Of a DNA stretch of 32,046 nucleotides, positions 17,456 to 26,310 are shown piece after piece. The notes below the pieces were generated by a model that saw only the letters and a list, made by a program, of their open reading frames with translations, did no database searches and was not told the origin of the DNA. Numbering within the stretch: position 1 is the first letter of the stretch; each line of letters begins with the position of its first letter. The translations under genes were made by a program, and so were the position numbers. The DNA is from Burkholderiaceae bacterium (GTDB lineage Bacteria > Pseudomonadota > Gammaproteobacteria > Burkholderiales > Burkholderiaceae_E), in the NCBI GenBank assembly GCA_024643785.1, contig JAHEMI010000021.1:1-32046 (forward strand), given 5' to 3'.

Positions 17456-18682
17456 ATGGGTTCCGGGCGAGAGTTTTCGCGCATCAAACGGCTGCCGCCG
17501 TACGTTTTCAACATTACCGGTGAGTTGAAGATGGCCGAGCGCCGACGCGGCGTCGACATCATCGACATGAGCATGGGCAACCCCGACGGGCCGACCCCAC
17601 AGCACATTGTCGACAAGCTGGTCGAAGCCTCGCGCCGGCCCGATACCCACGGCTATTCGGTGTCGCGCGGCATTCCGCGACTGCGCCGCGCGATTGCCGA
17701 CTGGTACCAGCGGCGCTACCAGGTCACCATCGACCCCGAGACCGAGGCCATCGTGACGATCGGCTCCAAGGAGGGACTGGCCCACCTGATGCTGGCGACG
17801 CTCGATCGCGGCGACACGGTGCTGGTGCCCAACCCGAGCTACCCGATCCACATTTATGGTGCGGTAATCGCGGGCGCCGACATTCGCTCGGTGCGCATGA
17901 CCCCGGGGGTCGATTTCTTCGACGAACTCGAGCGCGCCATCCGCGAGTCGATTCCCAAGCCCAAGATGATGATCATCGGGTTTCCGAGCAACCCGACCGC
18001 GATTTGCGTCGACCTGTCGTTCTTCGAGCGGGTGGTGGCACTGGCGCGCCATCACAACATCCTGGTGGTCCACGACCTCGCCTACGCCGACATCGTTTTC
18101 GAGGACTACAAGGCGCCTTCGATCATGCAGGTGCCGGGGGCCCGCGAGGTCGCGGTCGAATTCTTCACCATGAGCAAGAGCTACAACATGGCCGGCTGGC
18201 GGGTCGGCTTCATGGTCGGCAACGCCGATTTGGTGCACGCGCTCGCCCGGCTCAAGAGCTACCACGACTACGGCCTGTTCACGCCGGTGCAGGTGGCGGC
18301 GATCGCCGCGCTCGATGGCCCCCAGGACTGCGTCGAGCAGGTGCGCGCCAACTACCAGTTGCGTCGCGACGTGCTGGTCAATGGCCTGTGCGAGCTGGGC
18401 TGGCCCGTTGAGAGTCCCAGAGCCTCGATGTATGTCTGGGCGAAGATCCCCGAGCCCTACCAGGCGCTCGGGTCTCTGGAGTTCGCGCGCAAGCTGCTGC
18501 TCGAAGCCAGGGTCGCGGTGTCGCCGGGAATCGGTTTCGGCGAGTACGGCGACGATCACGTCCGCTTCGCGCTGATCGAGAACCGCCAGCGCATCCGCCA
18601 GGCACTGCGGGGGATCCGCGAGACCTTCCGCAAGGACGGGTTGATCGCCGCGGCTGCGGAGCCGGCGCCACAACAACAGTAA
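17456..18682 (+). CDS. alaC: Alanine transaminase AlaC, class I/II aminotransferase
   Basis: The protein is 408 aa, a PLP-dependent fold-type I enzyme that makes alanine from pyruvate and glutamate. It begins [19 protein letters not shown] and continues [19 protein letters not shown], both typical of AlaC. Substrate- and cofactor-binding segments are [19 protein letters not shown] and [13 protein letters not shown]. The Schiff-base lysine is K241 in [18 protein letters not shown], and a C-terminal [16 protein letters not shown] carries the carboxylate-binding Arg. The AGGGGAG ribosome binding site supports the chosen ATG. It is followed by a strong hairpin and then hom, the arrangement familiar in betaproteobacteria. 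Confidence 0.95.
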   Translation: MGSGREFSRIKRLPPYVFNITGELKMAERRRGVDIIDMSMGNPDGPTPQHIVDKLVEASRRPDTHGYSVSRGIPRLRRAIADWYQRRYQVTIDPETEAIVTIGSKEGLAHLMLATLDRGDTVLVPNPSYPIHIYGAVIAGADIRSVRMTPGVDFFDELERAIRESIPKPKMMIIGFPSNPTAICVDLSFFERVVALARHHNILVVHDLAYADIVFEDYKAPSIMQVPGAREVAVEFFTMSKSYNMAGWRVGFMVGNADLVHALARLKSYHDYGLFTPVQVAAIAALDGPQDCVEQVRANYQLRRDVLVNGLCELGWPVESPRASMYVWAKIPEPYQALGSLEFARKLLLEARVAVSPGIGFGEYGDDHVRFALIENRQRIRQALRGIRETFRKDGLIAAAAEPAPQQQ

Positions 18683-18692
18683 GATTGTGGCA

Positions 18693-18720
18693 GCTACCCC
18701 GGCGAGCGCGCCGGGGTAGC
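18693..18720 (+). other. Perfect 12-bp hairpin between alaC and hom
   Basis: GCTACCCCGGCG (18693-18704), loop AGCG and CGCCGGGGTAGC (18709-18720) make a perfect 12-bp stem. It occupies most of the 70-base alaC-hom gap. No T-run follows (ATGGCCGCTTTGG), so it is not a standard intrinsic terminator. It could block 3' exonucleases, partly terminate transcription, or shape the hom leader. It lies 32 bases before the hom ATG. Confidence 0.5.
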
Positions 18721-18752
18721 ATGGCCGCTTTGGCCTGGATACGGGGAACGCA

Positions 18753-20093
18753 ATGGGAGTAGAGAAGTTTGGTCCGGTGCGGGTAGGGTTGCTGGGGATC
18801 GGCACGGTCGGCGGCGGCACTTTCGAAGTGCTGTGGCGCAATCGCCAGGAGATCACGCGCCGGGCTGGCCGGCGCATCGAGATCACCCAGGTCGCCGACC
18901 GCGACGTTGATCACGCGCGCCGGATCGTTGCCGACCGCGCCCGGGTGCTCGACGATGCCGCCGCCGTGGTCGCGGATCCCGCGATCGACATCGTCGTCGA
19001 ACTGATCGGCGGCACCGGCGTCGCGCTGAAACTGGTGCTGGCTGCGATCGAAGCCGGCAAGCATGTCGTCACCGCCAACAAGGCCTTGCTCGCGATGCAC
19101 GGCAACGAGATTTTCGCGGCGGCGTCGCGCCGCGGCGTGATGGTGGCGTTCGAGGCGGCGGTGGCCGGCGGCATTCCGATCATCAAGGCGCTGCGCGAGG
19201 GACTGAGCGCCAACCGCATCGAGTCGATCGCCGGGATCATCAACGGCACCACCAACTTCATCCTCTCGGAGATGCGCGACAAGGGGTTGGCATTCGACGC
19301 GGTGCTGGCCGAGGCCCAGCGCCTGGGCTACGCCGAGGCCGATCCGACCTTCGATATCGAGGGCGTCGACGCGGCCCACAAGGCGACCATCCTGGCAGCG
19401 CTGGCGTTCGGCATCCCGGTGCAGTTCGACAAGTGCTACGTTGAAGGGATCTCGACGCTGCAGTCGACCGACATCAAATTCGCCGAGCAGCTTGGTTACC
19501 GGATCAAGCTGCTGGCGATCACCCGCCGCCGTGAGCGAGGCGAGGGGCCACACGGGATCGAACTGCGCGTGCACCCGACGCTGATCCCGGCGCGCCGCCT
19601 GATCGCCAACGTCGAAGGCGCGATGAATGCCGTCTGGGTCAAGGGCGACGCGGTCGGCGAGACCATGTATTACGGCAAGGGCGCCGGTGCCGAACCCACC
19701 GCCAGCGCGGTCGTAGCCGACCTGATCGACGTCGCGCGGGTGCTGACCGCGGACCCTGAGAACCGCGTGCCCCATCTCGCCTTCCAGGCCGAGTCGATCT
19801 CCGACCTGCCGATCCTGCCGATGGACGACGTCGAAACCGCCTATTACCTGCGTATGCGGGTGGCCGACGAGCCTGGCGTGCTGGCCGATCTGGCGCGCAT
19901 TCTCGCCGATGGCGAGATCTCGATCGACGCGCTGCTGCAGCGCGAGCCGGGCGCGGGCGAAGATCAGACCGACATCGTGCTGCTCACCCACGTGACGTTC
20001 GAGCGTCGGGTAAACCAGGCGATCGCGCGCATCGAGGCGCTCCCGACGGTGCTCTCGAAGGTGGTCCGGATCCGCCTCGAGGAACTGGCATGA
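18753..20093 (+). CDS. hom: Homoserine dehydrogenase
   Basis: The protein is 446 aa, monofunctional. It reduces aspartate semialdehyde to homoserine for threonine and methionine synthesis. The NAD(P)-binding fold opens VGLLGIGTVGGGTFEVL (about residues 11-27). TANKALLAMHG and the catalytic-domain stretch GIINGTTNFILSEMRDKG follow, with EADPTFDIEGVDAAHKA and the AFGIPVQFDKCYVEGI signature. A C-terminal ACT domain (from about residue 364, YYLRMRVADEPGVLADLARI) is the likely site of threonine feedback control. GGGGAA six bases before the ATG is a fair ribosome binding site. Its stop overlaps thrC. Confidence 0.97.
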   Translation: MGVEKFGPVRVGLLGIGTVGGGTFEVLWRNRQEITRRAGRRIEITQVADRDVDHARRIVADRARVLDDAAAVVADPAIDIVVELIGGTGVALKLVLAAIEAGKHVVTANKALLAMHGNEIFAAASRRGVMVAFEAAVAGGIPIIKALREGLSANRIESIAGIINGTTNFILSEMRDKGLAFDAVLAEAQRLGYAEADPTFDIEGVDAAHKATILAALAFGIPVQFDKCYVEGISTLQSTDIKFAEQLGYRIKLLAITRRRERGEGPHGIELRVHPTLIPARRLIANVEGAMNAVWVKGDAVGETMYYGKGAGAEPTASAVVADLIDVARVLTADPENRVPHLAFQAESISDLPILPMDDVETAYYLRMRVADEPGVLADLARILADGEISIDALLQREPGAGEDQTDIVLLTHVTFERRVNQAIARIEALPTVLSKVVRIRLEELA

Positions 20094-21511
20094 ACCTGAG
20101 CTACGTCTCGACCCGTGGGGCGATGGAGTCGGCCAGCTTCAGCGAAATCCTGCTCGGTGGCCTCGCGCCCGACGGCGGGCTGGTCGTTCCCCGTGAATAT
20201 CCGCAGGTCGATGCCGCCACGCTCGAGAGCTGGCGCGGGCTCGACTATCGCGCCCTCGCTTTCGAGGTGCTCAGCCGCTACGCCACCGACATTGATCGCG
20301 CCGACCTGCGCGCGCTCGTTGACCGCACCTACACGGCGCAGGCCTTCGGCTCGGACGAGATCACTCCGGTGGTTGAGCTCGAGCCCGGCCTGCACCTGCT
20401 GCGCCTGTCCAACGGCCCGACGCTGGCCTTCAAGGACATCGCGATGCAGCTGCTCGGCAACCTGTTCGAGTACGTGCTGGCACGCGAGGGACGGCAACTC
20501 AATGTCCTCGGGGCGACCTCGGGGGATACCGGCAGCGCTGCCGAATATGCGCTGCGCGGCAAGCGCAACGTGCGGGTCTTCATGCTCTCGCCAGACGGGC
20601 GCATGAGCCGCTTCCAGCGCGCCCAGATGTATTCGCTGCACGACCCCAACATCTTCAATATCGCCATCGCGGGGGTGTTCGACGACTGCCAGGACCTGGT
20701 CAAGGCGGTCTCGGCTGACCTCGCATTCAAGACCCGCTACTCGATTGGCACCGTCAATTCGATCAACTGGGCCCGGGTGGCAGCCCAGGTGGTCTACTAC
20801 TTCAAGGCCTATTTCGCGGTCACTTCGGAGAACTCCGGCAAGGTGTCCTTCAGCGTGCCCTCGGGCAATTTTGGCGACGTTCTCGCCGGTCATATCGCCC
20901 GGATGATGGGGCTGCCGATCGCCAGGCTGGTGGTCGCGACCAACGAGAACGACGTTCTCGACGAGTTCTTTCGCACCGGCAGTTACCGGGTCCGCGGCGC
21001 GAGCGAAACCTTCGAGACCAGCAGTCCGTCGATGGACATCAGCAAGGCGTCGAATTTCGAGCGCTTCATCTTCGACCTGCTCGATCGCGATCCCGACCGG
21101 CTCGCGTCGCTGTGGCTGCGACTCGAACGCGAAGGGTCGTTTGATCTCGCCGGCAGCGTCGAGTTCACGGCGTTGGCGCGCTTTGGCATGGTGTCGGGAA
21201 CCAGTCGGCATGCCGACCGCATCGCCACCATCCGCGCCGCCAGCGAGCGCTACTCAATCGTGGTGGACACCCATACCGCGGACGGGCTGCATGTCGCCCA
21301 GCAGTATCGTGAACCGGGCGTGCCGATGGTCTGCCTGGAGACGGCCCAGCCGGTCAAGTTCGCCGCAGCAATCCGCGAGGCGCTCGGCGTGGAACCGCCG
21401 CGTCCGGAGGCGGTGGCCGGACTCGAGGAGCGGGCCCAGCTGTTCACCCGCATGCCGGCCGACTTGCGCCTGCTCAAGCGCTTCGTGGCCGAGCGCTGCG
21501 TTGCGGCGTGA
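20090..21511 (+). CDS. thrC: Threonine synthase
   Basis: The protein is 473 aa, the long proteobacterial type. It converts O-phosphohomoserine to threonine with PLP. It begins MNLSYVSTRGAMESASFSEI and has GLAPDGGLVVP. The PLP lysine is K115 in TLAFKDIAMQLLG. LGATSGDTGSAAEYAL is the phosphate/PLP-binding stretch, SINWARVAAQVVYYFKAY matches the family core, and the loop VPSGNFGDVLAGHIARMMGLP is intact. The ATG overlaps the hom stop in an ATGA, so hom and thrC are translationally coupled. The substrate kinase thrB is not in the window. Confidence 0.97.
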   Translation: MNLSYVSTRGAMESASFSEILLGGLAPDGGLVVPREYPQVDAATLESWRGLDYRALAFEVLSRYATDIDRADLRALVDRTYTAQAFGSDEITPVVELEPGLHLLRLSNGPTLAFKDIAMQLLGNLFEYVLAREGRQLNVLGATSGDTGSAAEYALRGKRNVRVFMLSPDGRMSRFQRAQMYSLHDPNIFNIAIAGVFDDCQDLVKAVSADLAFKTRYSIGTVNSINWARVAAQVVYYFKAYFAVTSENSGKVSFSVPSGNFGDVLAGHIARMMGLPIARLVVATNENDVLDEFFRTGSYRVRGASETFETSSPSMDISKASNFERFIFDLLDRDPDRLASLWLRLEREGSFDLAGSVEFTALARFGMVSGTSRHADRIATIRAASERYSIVVDTHTADGLHVAQQYREPGVPMVCLETAQPVKFAAAIREALGVEPPRPEAVAGLEERAQLFTRMPADLRLLKRFVAERCVAA

Positions 21512-21531
21512 CGCCCGCCACGCGGACCTGA

Positions 21532-22125
21532 TCAGTCCTTGCGCTCGCCGCGCTCGATCAGCCTGATCGGGCTGGCAGCGCCCGGCTTGCGGCCCCGGAA
21601 CGGCGCGTAGTAGCGCGCGATCTCGGCCATGGTCTCGGCCGGGGTGGACTCGGTGCCCAGCCGGATGAAGCGCTTGAGAATGATCTGCCTGCTGCCGTAA
21701 TCGATCACTCCGAGACCGATCGGGGCGTCGAGTTCCCGGGCGAGGTGGTAGAAACCGCTGCGCCAGCCGGGAGTGAGGCGGCGCGTGCCCTCGGGTGCGA
21801 TCGCCACCCAGCACGAAGGCTCGGAGCGGATCAGTTCGGCGAGCGCGCCGATTGCGCCCTGCGGGCTGCGCCGGTCGATCGGCATTCCGCCCCAGGCCCT
21901 CATGATGGCACCGAACGGCCAGCGAAAAAGGGTGTGCTTGCCGATGAACTTGACGTCCAGTTCGATCGACCAGATTGCCAGCAGCCCGAACATGAAGTCC
22001 CAGTTGGAAGTGTGCGGATAGGCGACCACCACGCCGCGCGGCGCCGGCCAGCCGTGGAACTCGATTCGCCAGCCGAGCAGGCGCAGAGCGGCCGCGGCCA
22101 TTCGACGTCGGATCGGGTGGGACAT
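21532..22125 (-). CDS. PlsC-type 1-acylglycerol-3-phosphate acyltransferase family protein
   Basis: The protein is 197 aa. It has the acyltransferase catalytic motif H-x4-D as HTSNWD (H38, D43), a KHTLFRWPFGAIMRAWGGMPIDR block and the EGTR motif at 112-115 (APEGTRR). Family knowledge: such enzymes transfer acyl groups to lysophosphatidic acid or related acceptors at the inner membrane. This short form, with little hydrophobic N-terminus, is often annotated only as a lysophospholipid acyltransferase, and its acceptor is unknown. GGGAG lies 8-12 bases before the ATG. It is convergent with thrC (20-base gap) and divergent from mobB. Confidence 0.85.
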   Translation of the reverse strand: MSHPIRRRMAAAALRLLGWRIEFHGWPAPRGVVVAYPHTSNWDFMFGLLAIWSIELDVKFIGKHTLFRWPFGAIMRAWGGMPIDRRSPQGAIGALAELIRSEPSCWVAIAPEGTRRLTPGWRSGFYHLARELDAPIGLGVIDYGSRQIILKRFIRLGTESTPAETMAEIARYYAPFRGRKPGAASPIRLIERGERKD

Positions 22126-22227
22126 CAGGACGCTCCCGCGTGGGTGAATCAGCGCGGCAAGTATGCCATTAGTGGGGATGGTGTTGGTGGTCGTCGGCTA
22201 GAATCCAGCAATCGAACGGGACGGGGC

Positions 22228-22746
22228 ATGCACGTATTCGGATTCGCCGGTTTCTCGGGCTCTGGCAAGACGACGCTGATCGAACAGTTGATCCCGCGGC
22301 TGATTGCCCGCGGACTGCGGGTGGCGCTCATCAAGCACGCCCACCACGAGTTCGACGTCGATACGCCGGGCAAGGACTCTTACCGTCACCGCGAGGCCGG
22401 CGCCAGCGAGGTGCTGATCACCTCGGACCAGCGCTGGGTGCTGATGCATGAACTGCGCGGCGAGACCGAGCCTGGTCTCAAGGACCAGCTCGGTTATCTC
22501 TCGCCTTGCGACCTGGTGCTGGTCGAGGGGTACAAGCGCGCGGAGATTCCCAAGATCGAGGTGCACCGGCGCGAGACCGGCAAACCGCTGCTCTACCCCG
22601 CTGACCCGTTCATCATCGCGGTGGCGAGCGACGAGGAGATCGAGACCGGGTTGCCGCTGCTGGACCTCGACGATCCGGACGCCATCGCCGGCTTTATCGT
22701 CGACTATCTGGAGCGAATCGATGAGACCATCACTGCTGCCGCTTGA
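22228..22746 (+). CDS. mobB: MobB, molybdopterin-guanine dinucleotide biosynthesis GTP-binding protein
   Basis: The protein is 172 aa from the ATG at 22228; the frame extends upstream, but over the divergent acyltransferase. It is a small P-loop GTPase that assists MobA in forming molybdopterin guanine dinucleotide. Walker A is GFSGSGKT (8-15). RVALIKHAHHEFDVDTPGKDSYRHREAGA is the typical MobB block, followed by DLVLVEGYKRAEIPKIEVHR. A GGGACGGGG purine-rich site precedes the start, and a TAGAAT -10-like hexamer lies at 22199-22204. It opens the cofactor operon, and its last 26 bases overlap moeA. Confidence 0.95.
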   Translation: MHVFGFAGFSGSGKTTLIEQLIPRLIARGLRVALIKHAHHEFDVDTPGKDSYRHREAGASEVLITSDQRWVLMHELRGETEPGLKDQLGYLSPCDLVLVEGYKRAEIPKIEVHRRETGKPLLYPADPFIIAVASDEEIETGLPLLDLDDPDAIAGFIVDYLERIDETITAAA

Positions 22747-23938
22747 CGACGCGGTCGCGGCGCTGCTGCAGCGCGCGCAGCCGATCGCCGAAGTCGAGAC
22801 CGTCGCCACTGCCGATGCGCTCGATCGCTTCCTGGCGGCAGATCTGATTTCCACGCTTGATGTCCCGCCGCTCGACAACGCTGAAATGGACGGCTACGCG
22901 GTGCGCTCGGCCGACCTCGGGCCGGGTGTCACGCTGCCCGTGGCGCAGCGGATCGCGGCCGGGCATCCCGGCAACGAGTTGCCGCCCGGAACCTGCGCCC
23001 GGATCTTCACCGGAGCACCAATCCCGGCCGGTGCCGACGCAGTGGTGATGCAGGAGCAGGCGCAGGCCGGCGCCGGCGGTGTGCTCTTCGGGCACGTCCC
23101 GCAGCCTGGCGAATGGGTGCGTCGCCGCGGTGAAGACATCCGTGCGGGCGCCGCGATCCTCGCGGCCGGCACCCGGCTGGCGCCGCAGCACTGCGGGCTG
23201 GCGGCGTCGGTCGGGCTGGCCGCGGTACCGGTGGTGCGGCGACCCCGGGTCGCCTGCTTCTTCACCGGCGACGAGCTGGCGATGCCGGGCGAGGAACTGC
23301 GTCCCGGCGCCATCTACAACAGCAACCGCTTCGTACTCGTCGATCTGCTGCGTCGCCTGGGCTGCGCGGTGACCGACCTCGGCAATGTCGCCGACTCGCT
23401 GCCGGCAACCCGTGCCGCGTTGCGCTCGGCAGCCGCCGAACACGACCTGGTGATCACCTCGGGCGGCGTGTCGGTGGGCGAGGAAGATCACGTGCGCGCA
23501 GCGGTCGCGGCCGAAGGCGAAATCGATCTCTGGCGGGTCGCGATCAAGCCCGGCAAGCCGCTGGCCTGCGGGCGGGTGCTCCGCGCCGACGGCAGCGCGG
23601 CGCAGTTCATCGGGCTCCCCGGCAACCCGGTATCCAGTTTCGTGACGTTCGCGCTGTTCGTGCGGCCCTTCGTGTTGCGGCTGGCTGGCGCCACCGATGT
23701 CGCCGCCAAGGCGATTGCGCTGCGCGCCGACTTTGAATGGCCGCAGGCGGGAACGAGGCGCGAATTCCTGCGCGCTAGAATCAATCGCGATGGCGGCCTC
23801 GATCTGTTCGACCACCAGGGGTCGGGCGTGTTGACCTCCCTGGTCTGGGCCGACGGCCTGGTGGACAATCCGCCGGGGCAGACCATCGCACGCGGCGCCG
23901 TGGTGCGCTTCCTGCCATTTTCGGAGCTGACCCATTGA
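22721..23938 (+). CDS. moeA: MoeA, molybdopterin molybdenumtransferase
   Basis: The protein is 405 aa, close to E. coli MoeA (411). It inserts molybdenum into adenylylated molybdopterin. Visible motifs are LDVPPLDNAEMDGYAVRSAD, RIFTGAPIPAGADAVVMQE, RRRGEDIRAGA, FFTGDELAMPG with AIYNSNRF, TSGGVSVGEEDHV (the MoCF-fold substrate loop), KPGKPLACGR and GLPGNPVSSFVTF. The C-terminal beta-domain follows. The start ATG at 22721 lies 26 bases inside mobB in another frame. The stop is one base before moaD. Confidence 0.97.
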   Translation: MRPSLLPLDDAVAALLQRAQPIAEVETVATADALDRFLAADLISTLDVPPLDNAEMDGYAVRSADLGPGVTLPVAQRIAAGHPGNELPPGTCARIFTGAPIPAGADAVVMQEQAQAGAGGVLFGHVPQPGEWVRRRGEDIRAGAAILAAGTRLAPQHCGLAASVGLAAVPVVRRPRVACFFTGDELAMPGEELRPGAIYNSNRFVLVDLLRRLGCAVTDLGNVADSLPATRAALRSAAAEHDLVITSGGVSVGEEDHVRAAVAAEGEIDLWRVAIKPGKPLACGRVLRADGSAAQFIGLPGNPVSSFVTFALFVRPFVLRLAGATDVAAKAIALRADFEWPQAGTRREFLRARINRDGGLDLFDHQGSGVLTSLVWADGLVDNPPGQTIARGAVVRFLPFSELTH

Positions 23939-23939
23939 G

Positions 23940-24197
23940 ATGAGGATCAAACTGCTCTATTTCGCCAGTCTGCGGGAAACGGTTGGCACCGCCCGGGAAT
24001 CGCTCGAGTTGCCGGCAGCGGTGAGCACCGTCGCGGGGTTGCAGGAGCACCTGCGCGCGCGCGGCTCAACCTGGGCACAGGCATTCGGGGCGGGACGGGC
24101 GGTCAGGGTGGCACTTGACCAGGTCATTGCCGGACCCGACAGTGCGCTCCACGATGGCGCCGAAGTCGCCTTCTTCCCGCCGGTAACCGGCGGTTGA
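23940..24197 (+). CDS. moaD: MoaD, molybdopterin synthase small (sulfur-carrier) subunit
   Basis: The protein is 85 aa with the ubiquitin-like beta-grasp pattern. It begins MRIKLLYFASLRETVG and ends in the obligatory C-terminal Gly-Gly (FFPPVTGG), which is thiocarboxylated to donate sulfur. It starts one base after the moeA stop. The VAFFPPVTGG ending is diagnostic. It forms a heterotetramer with MoaE, encoded next. Confidence 0.96.
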   Translation: MRIKLLYFASLRETVGTARESLELPAAVSTVAGLQEHLRARGSTWAQAFGAGRAVRVALDQVIAGPDSALHDGAEVAFFPPVTGG

Positions 24198-24217
24198 GCG
24201 ACCTGGCCCGGCAACCG

Positions 24218-24664
24218 ATGACGGTGAGAATCCAGCGCGAGGATTTCGACGTCGGCGTGGAGCTGACCGGGTTGCGGGCGCGCAATCCCCAGGTTGGTGC
24301 CGTGGCCGCGTTCGTGGGTGCGGTGCGCGATCTTAACGACGGCCAGCGCGTCGCGCGCATGACGCTCGAGCACTACCCGGGGATGACCGAAAAGGCGATC
24401 ACCGCGATCTGCCGCGAAGCGAGCGAGCGCTGGGAACTGTGCGATACGCTGGTCATCCATCGCATCGGCGAACTTGAACCTTGCGACCAGATCGTGCTGG
24501 TCGCGGTCAGCAGCGCCCATCGCGGGGCGGCCTTCGCGGCCTGCGAATTCATCATGGATTACCTCAAGACCAGGGCGCCGCTGTGGAAGAAGGAAACCGG
24601 CGCCGAGGGCGAGCGCTGGGTCGAAGCGCGCGACTCCGACGACCAGGCGGCGGGGCGATGGTAG
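24218..24664 (+). CDS. moaE: MoaE, molybdopterin synthase catalytic (large) subunit
   Basis: The protein is 148 aa; E. coli MoaE is 150. It converts cyclic pyranopterin monophosphate to molybdopterin with two MoaD thiocarboxylates. Visible motifs are VRIQREDFDVGVE, GAVAAFVGAVRD, LEHYPGMTEKAI, VIHRIGELEPCDQIVLVAVSSAHR and the active-site PLWKKE. An in-frame TTG at 24194 overlapping the moaD stop would add eight residues. The ATG is preferred because the protein then begins as family members do (MTVRIQ). Neither start has a strong ribosome binding site. Confidence 0.95.
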   Translation: MTVRIQREDFDVGVELTGLRARNPQVGAVAAFVGAVRDLNDGQRVARMTLEHYPGMTEKAITAICREASERWELCDTLVIHRIGELEPCDQIVLVAVSSAHRGAAFAACEFIMDYLKTRAPLWKKETGAEGERWVEARDSDDQAAGRW

Positions 24665-24686
24665 CGCTCTGGCGCGGGGAGAGCCG

Positions 24687-25091
24687 GTGAACCCGGTCCA
24701 GGTTCCCCACGGCCTGGGTGGCTACCTCGCGGTGGCCGCCGGCGCCGCGTTGGGAGCGTGGCTGCGAATGCTGCTCGGGGCCTGGCTCAATCCGCTCCAC
24801 CCCTACTTCGCGTTCGGCACCTGGGCGGCCAACCTGCTCGGCGGACTGCTGGTCGGGATGGTGGTCGCGGCTTTTGCCCGCCACCCCGAAATCGACGCTG
24901 CCTGGCGCCTGTTCCTGCTCACCGGGTTCCTCGGCGCCCTGACGACCTTCTCGACCTTCTCATCGGAATCGCTGGCCTTGCTCCAGCACGGCCGCGTCGC
25001 CTGGGCGGTGGCGCACTCCGGCGCCCATCTGTTCGGGGCGCTGGCGATGGCGGCGCTGGGCTTTCGCCTGCTCAGTCAGCCGCTCGCCTGA
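24687..25091 (+). CDS. crcB: CrcB/Fluc fluoride ion channel
   Basis: The protein is 134 aa with four hydrophobic helices. Family knowledge: Fluc dimers export fluoride through the inner membrane. Conserved blocks visible are GAALGAWLRMLLGAWL (usual GxxxRY region), the GTWAANLLGGLLVG helix with the conserved Asn, and GFLGALTTFSTFSSES with the Phe/Thr-Ser pore motif. The start is a GTG at 24687, with GGGGAGA a few bases upstream. It lies 22 bases after moaE, so it probably shares the molybdenum-cofactor transcript. There is no room for, and no sign of, a fluoride riboswitch directly before it. Confidence 0.93.
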   Translation: MNPVQVPHGLGGYLAVAAGAALGAWLRMLLGAWLNPLHPYFAFGTWAANLLGGLLVGMVVAAFARHPEIDAAWRLFLLTGFLGALTTFSTFSSESLALLQHGRVAWAVAHSGAHLFGALAMAALGFRLLSQPLA

Positions 25092-25109
25092 GCGCTGCCC
25101 GGGAACCGC

Positions 25110-26237
25110 TCAGCGCCCCCCCTGGACGATCGGACCGAACGGATTCGGGAGGTTGTGCGGCGCGCTGCGCCAGTATTGCGGCGGCGCCGTCACGCTGGCT
25201 CCCAGTTCAGCCGCCGCCTGCCAGGGCCAGTGGGGGTTGAACAGCATGGCCCGGGCGAGCGCGATCAGGTCGGCCTCCCCGTTGGCGATGATGGCCTCGG
25301 CCTGGCGGGGTTCGGTGATCAGGCCGACCGCCATCACCGGGATCGACACTTCAGCCTTGATGGCAGCGGCAAAGTGGACCTGGTAACCGGGCTTGAGGTC
25401 GATCTTCTGGAACTGCGACAGGCCGCCGCTCGAGACGTCGATCCAGTCGAGACCCAGTTCCGCCGCCCGCTTGGTGAACTCGATCGACTGGGGCAGGTCC
25501 CAGCTCTCGCCGTGCGGCAGATCGTGACGCCAGTCGCTTGCCGAGATCCGCATGCCCATTGGCCGGTCGACTGGCCACGCGGCACGCATCGCGGCCAGGA
25601 TCTCGAGCGGGAAGCGCATCCGGTTCTCGAGACTGCCGCCGTACTGGTCGGTGCGCTGGTTGGCCAGCGGCGAGAGGAACTGGTGCAGCAGGTAGCCGTG
25701 GGCCGCGTGCAGTTCGATCGAATCGAATCCCAGCCGGGCCGCGCGCTGGGCAGCCGCGACGAAGCGTTCGCGCAGGACGGCGAGATCCGCGATCGTGAGC
25801 GCCCGGGGCGCCCGCTCGTCATCGCGCTGGGGGATGGCCGAGGGCGCGACGGTCTCCCAGCCGCCGGCCTCGGGCGCCAGCAACTGGCCGCGTTCCCAGG
25901 GCAGGGCACTCGAGGCCTTGCGCCCCGCGTGTCCGATCTGCAGGCAGATATGGGTCTTTGAAAGCGGCCGGACGACGCCCAGCAGTTCGGCGAAGGCGGC
26001 CTCGCAGTGCTCGTCCCAGAGTCCGAGGCAGCCGGGGGTTATCCGGCCGGCCGGCTCGACGGCGGTCGCTTCGACCATCAGCATCCCGGCCCCCGACATT
26101 GCCAGGCTGCCGAGGTGCACCTTGTGCCAGTCCTGGGCCTTCCCGTCATGGGCCGAGTAGGTGCACATCGGCGAGACCACGATCCGGTTCGCCAGCTTGG
26201 CGTTGCGGATCTCAAGCGGGTTGAACAGTGCGCTCAT
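25110..26237 (-). CDS. NADH:flavin oxidoreductase, Old Yellow Enzyme family (YqjM-like)
   Basis: The protein is 375 aa, a FMN TIM-barrel ene-reductase. Features typical of the thermophilic-like/YqjM class are C25 and Y27 in [11 protein letters not shown] (YqjM C26/Y28), [10 protein letters not shown], the substrate His pair H177/H180 in [16 protein letters not shown], and [23 protein letters not shown] and the FMN-phosphate segment [15 protein letters not shown] follow. Such enzymes reduce activated C=C bonds and electrophilic stress compounds; the physiological substrate is unknown. GAGGAAG precedes the ATG at good spacing. It is divergent from clpB and convergent with crcB. Confidence 0.94.
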   Translation of the reverse strand: MSALFNPLEIRNAKLANRIVVSPMCTYSAHDGKAQDWHKVHLGSLAMSGAGMLMVEATAVEPAGRITPGCLGLWDEHCEAAFAELLGVVRPLSKTHICLQIGHAGRKASSALPWERGQLLAPEAGGWETVAPSAIPQRDDERAPRALTIADLAVLRERFVAAAQRAARLGFDSIELHAAHGYLLHQFLSPLANQRTDQYGGSLENRMRFPLEILAAMRAAWPVDRPMGMRISASDWRHDLPHGESWDLPQSIEFTKRAAELGLDWIDVSSGGLSQFQKIDLKPGYQVHFAAAIKAEVSIPVMAVGLITEPRQAEAIIANGEADLIALARAMLFNPHWPWQAAAELGASVTAPPQYWRSAPHNLPNPFGPIVQGGR

Positions 26238-26282
26238 TGCTGGCTTCCTCGGCTAATAGATAGGGACAATTATGCGATAGCG

Positions 26283-26310
26283 CTTGAAATACCGCCCCCG
26301 ACACCCAAAA
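26283..26310 (+). promoter_or_regulatory. RpoH (sigma-32)-type heat-shock promoter of clpB
   Basis: CTTGAAA (26283-26289) is an exact match to the sigma-32 -35 consensus. Thirteen bases on, ACCCAAAA (26303-26310) partly matches the CCCCATnT -10. Transcription would start near 26317, giving a 5' leader of about 30 bases. ClpB is a classic sigma-32 regulon member, so position and sequence agree. Confidence 0.6.

Noticed and set aside
22126-22227. Possible molybdenum-cofactor riboswitch before mobB
   Set aside because: The 102-base gap shows no extended multi-helix fold by eye; only a TAGAAT -10-like hexamer stands out.
24665-24686. Possible fluoride riboswitch before crcB
   Set aside because: The gap is only 22 bases, too short for the known riboswitch, and the upstream sequence is moaE coding.
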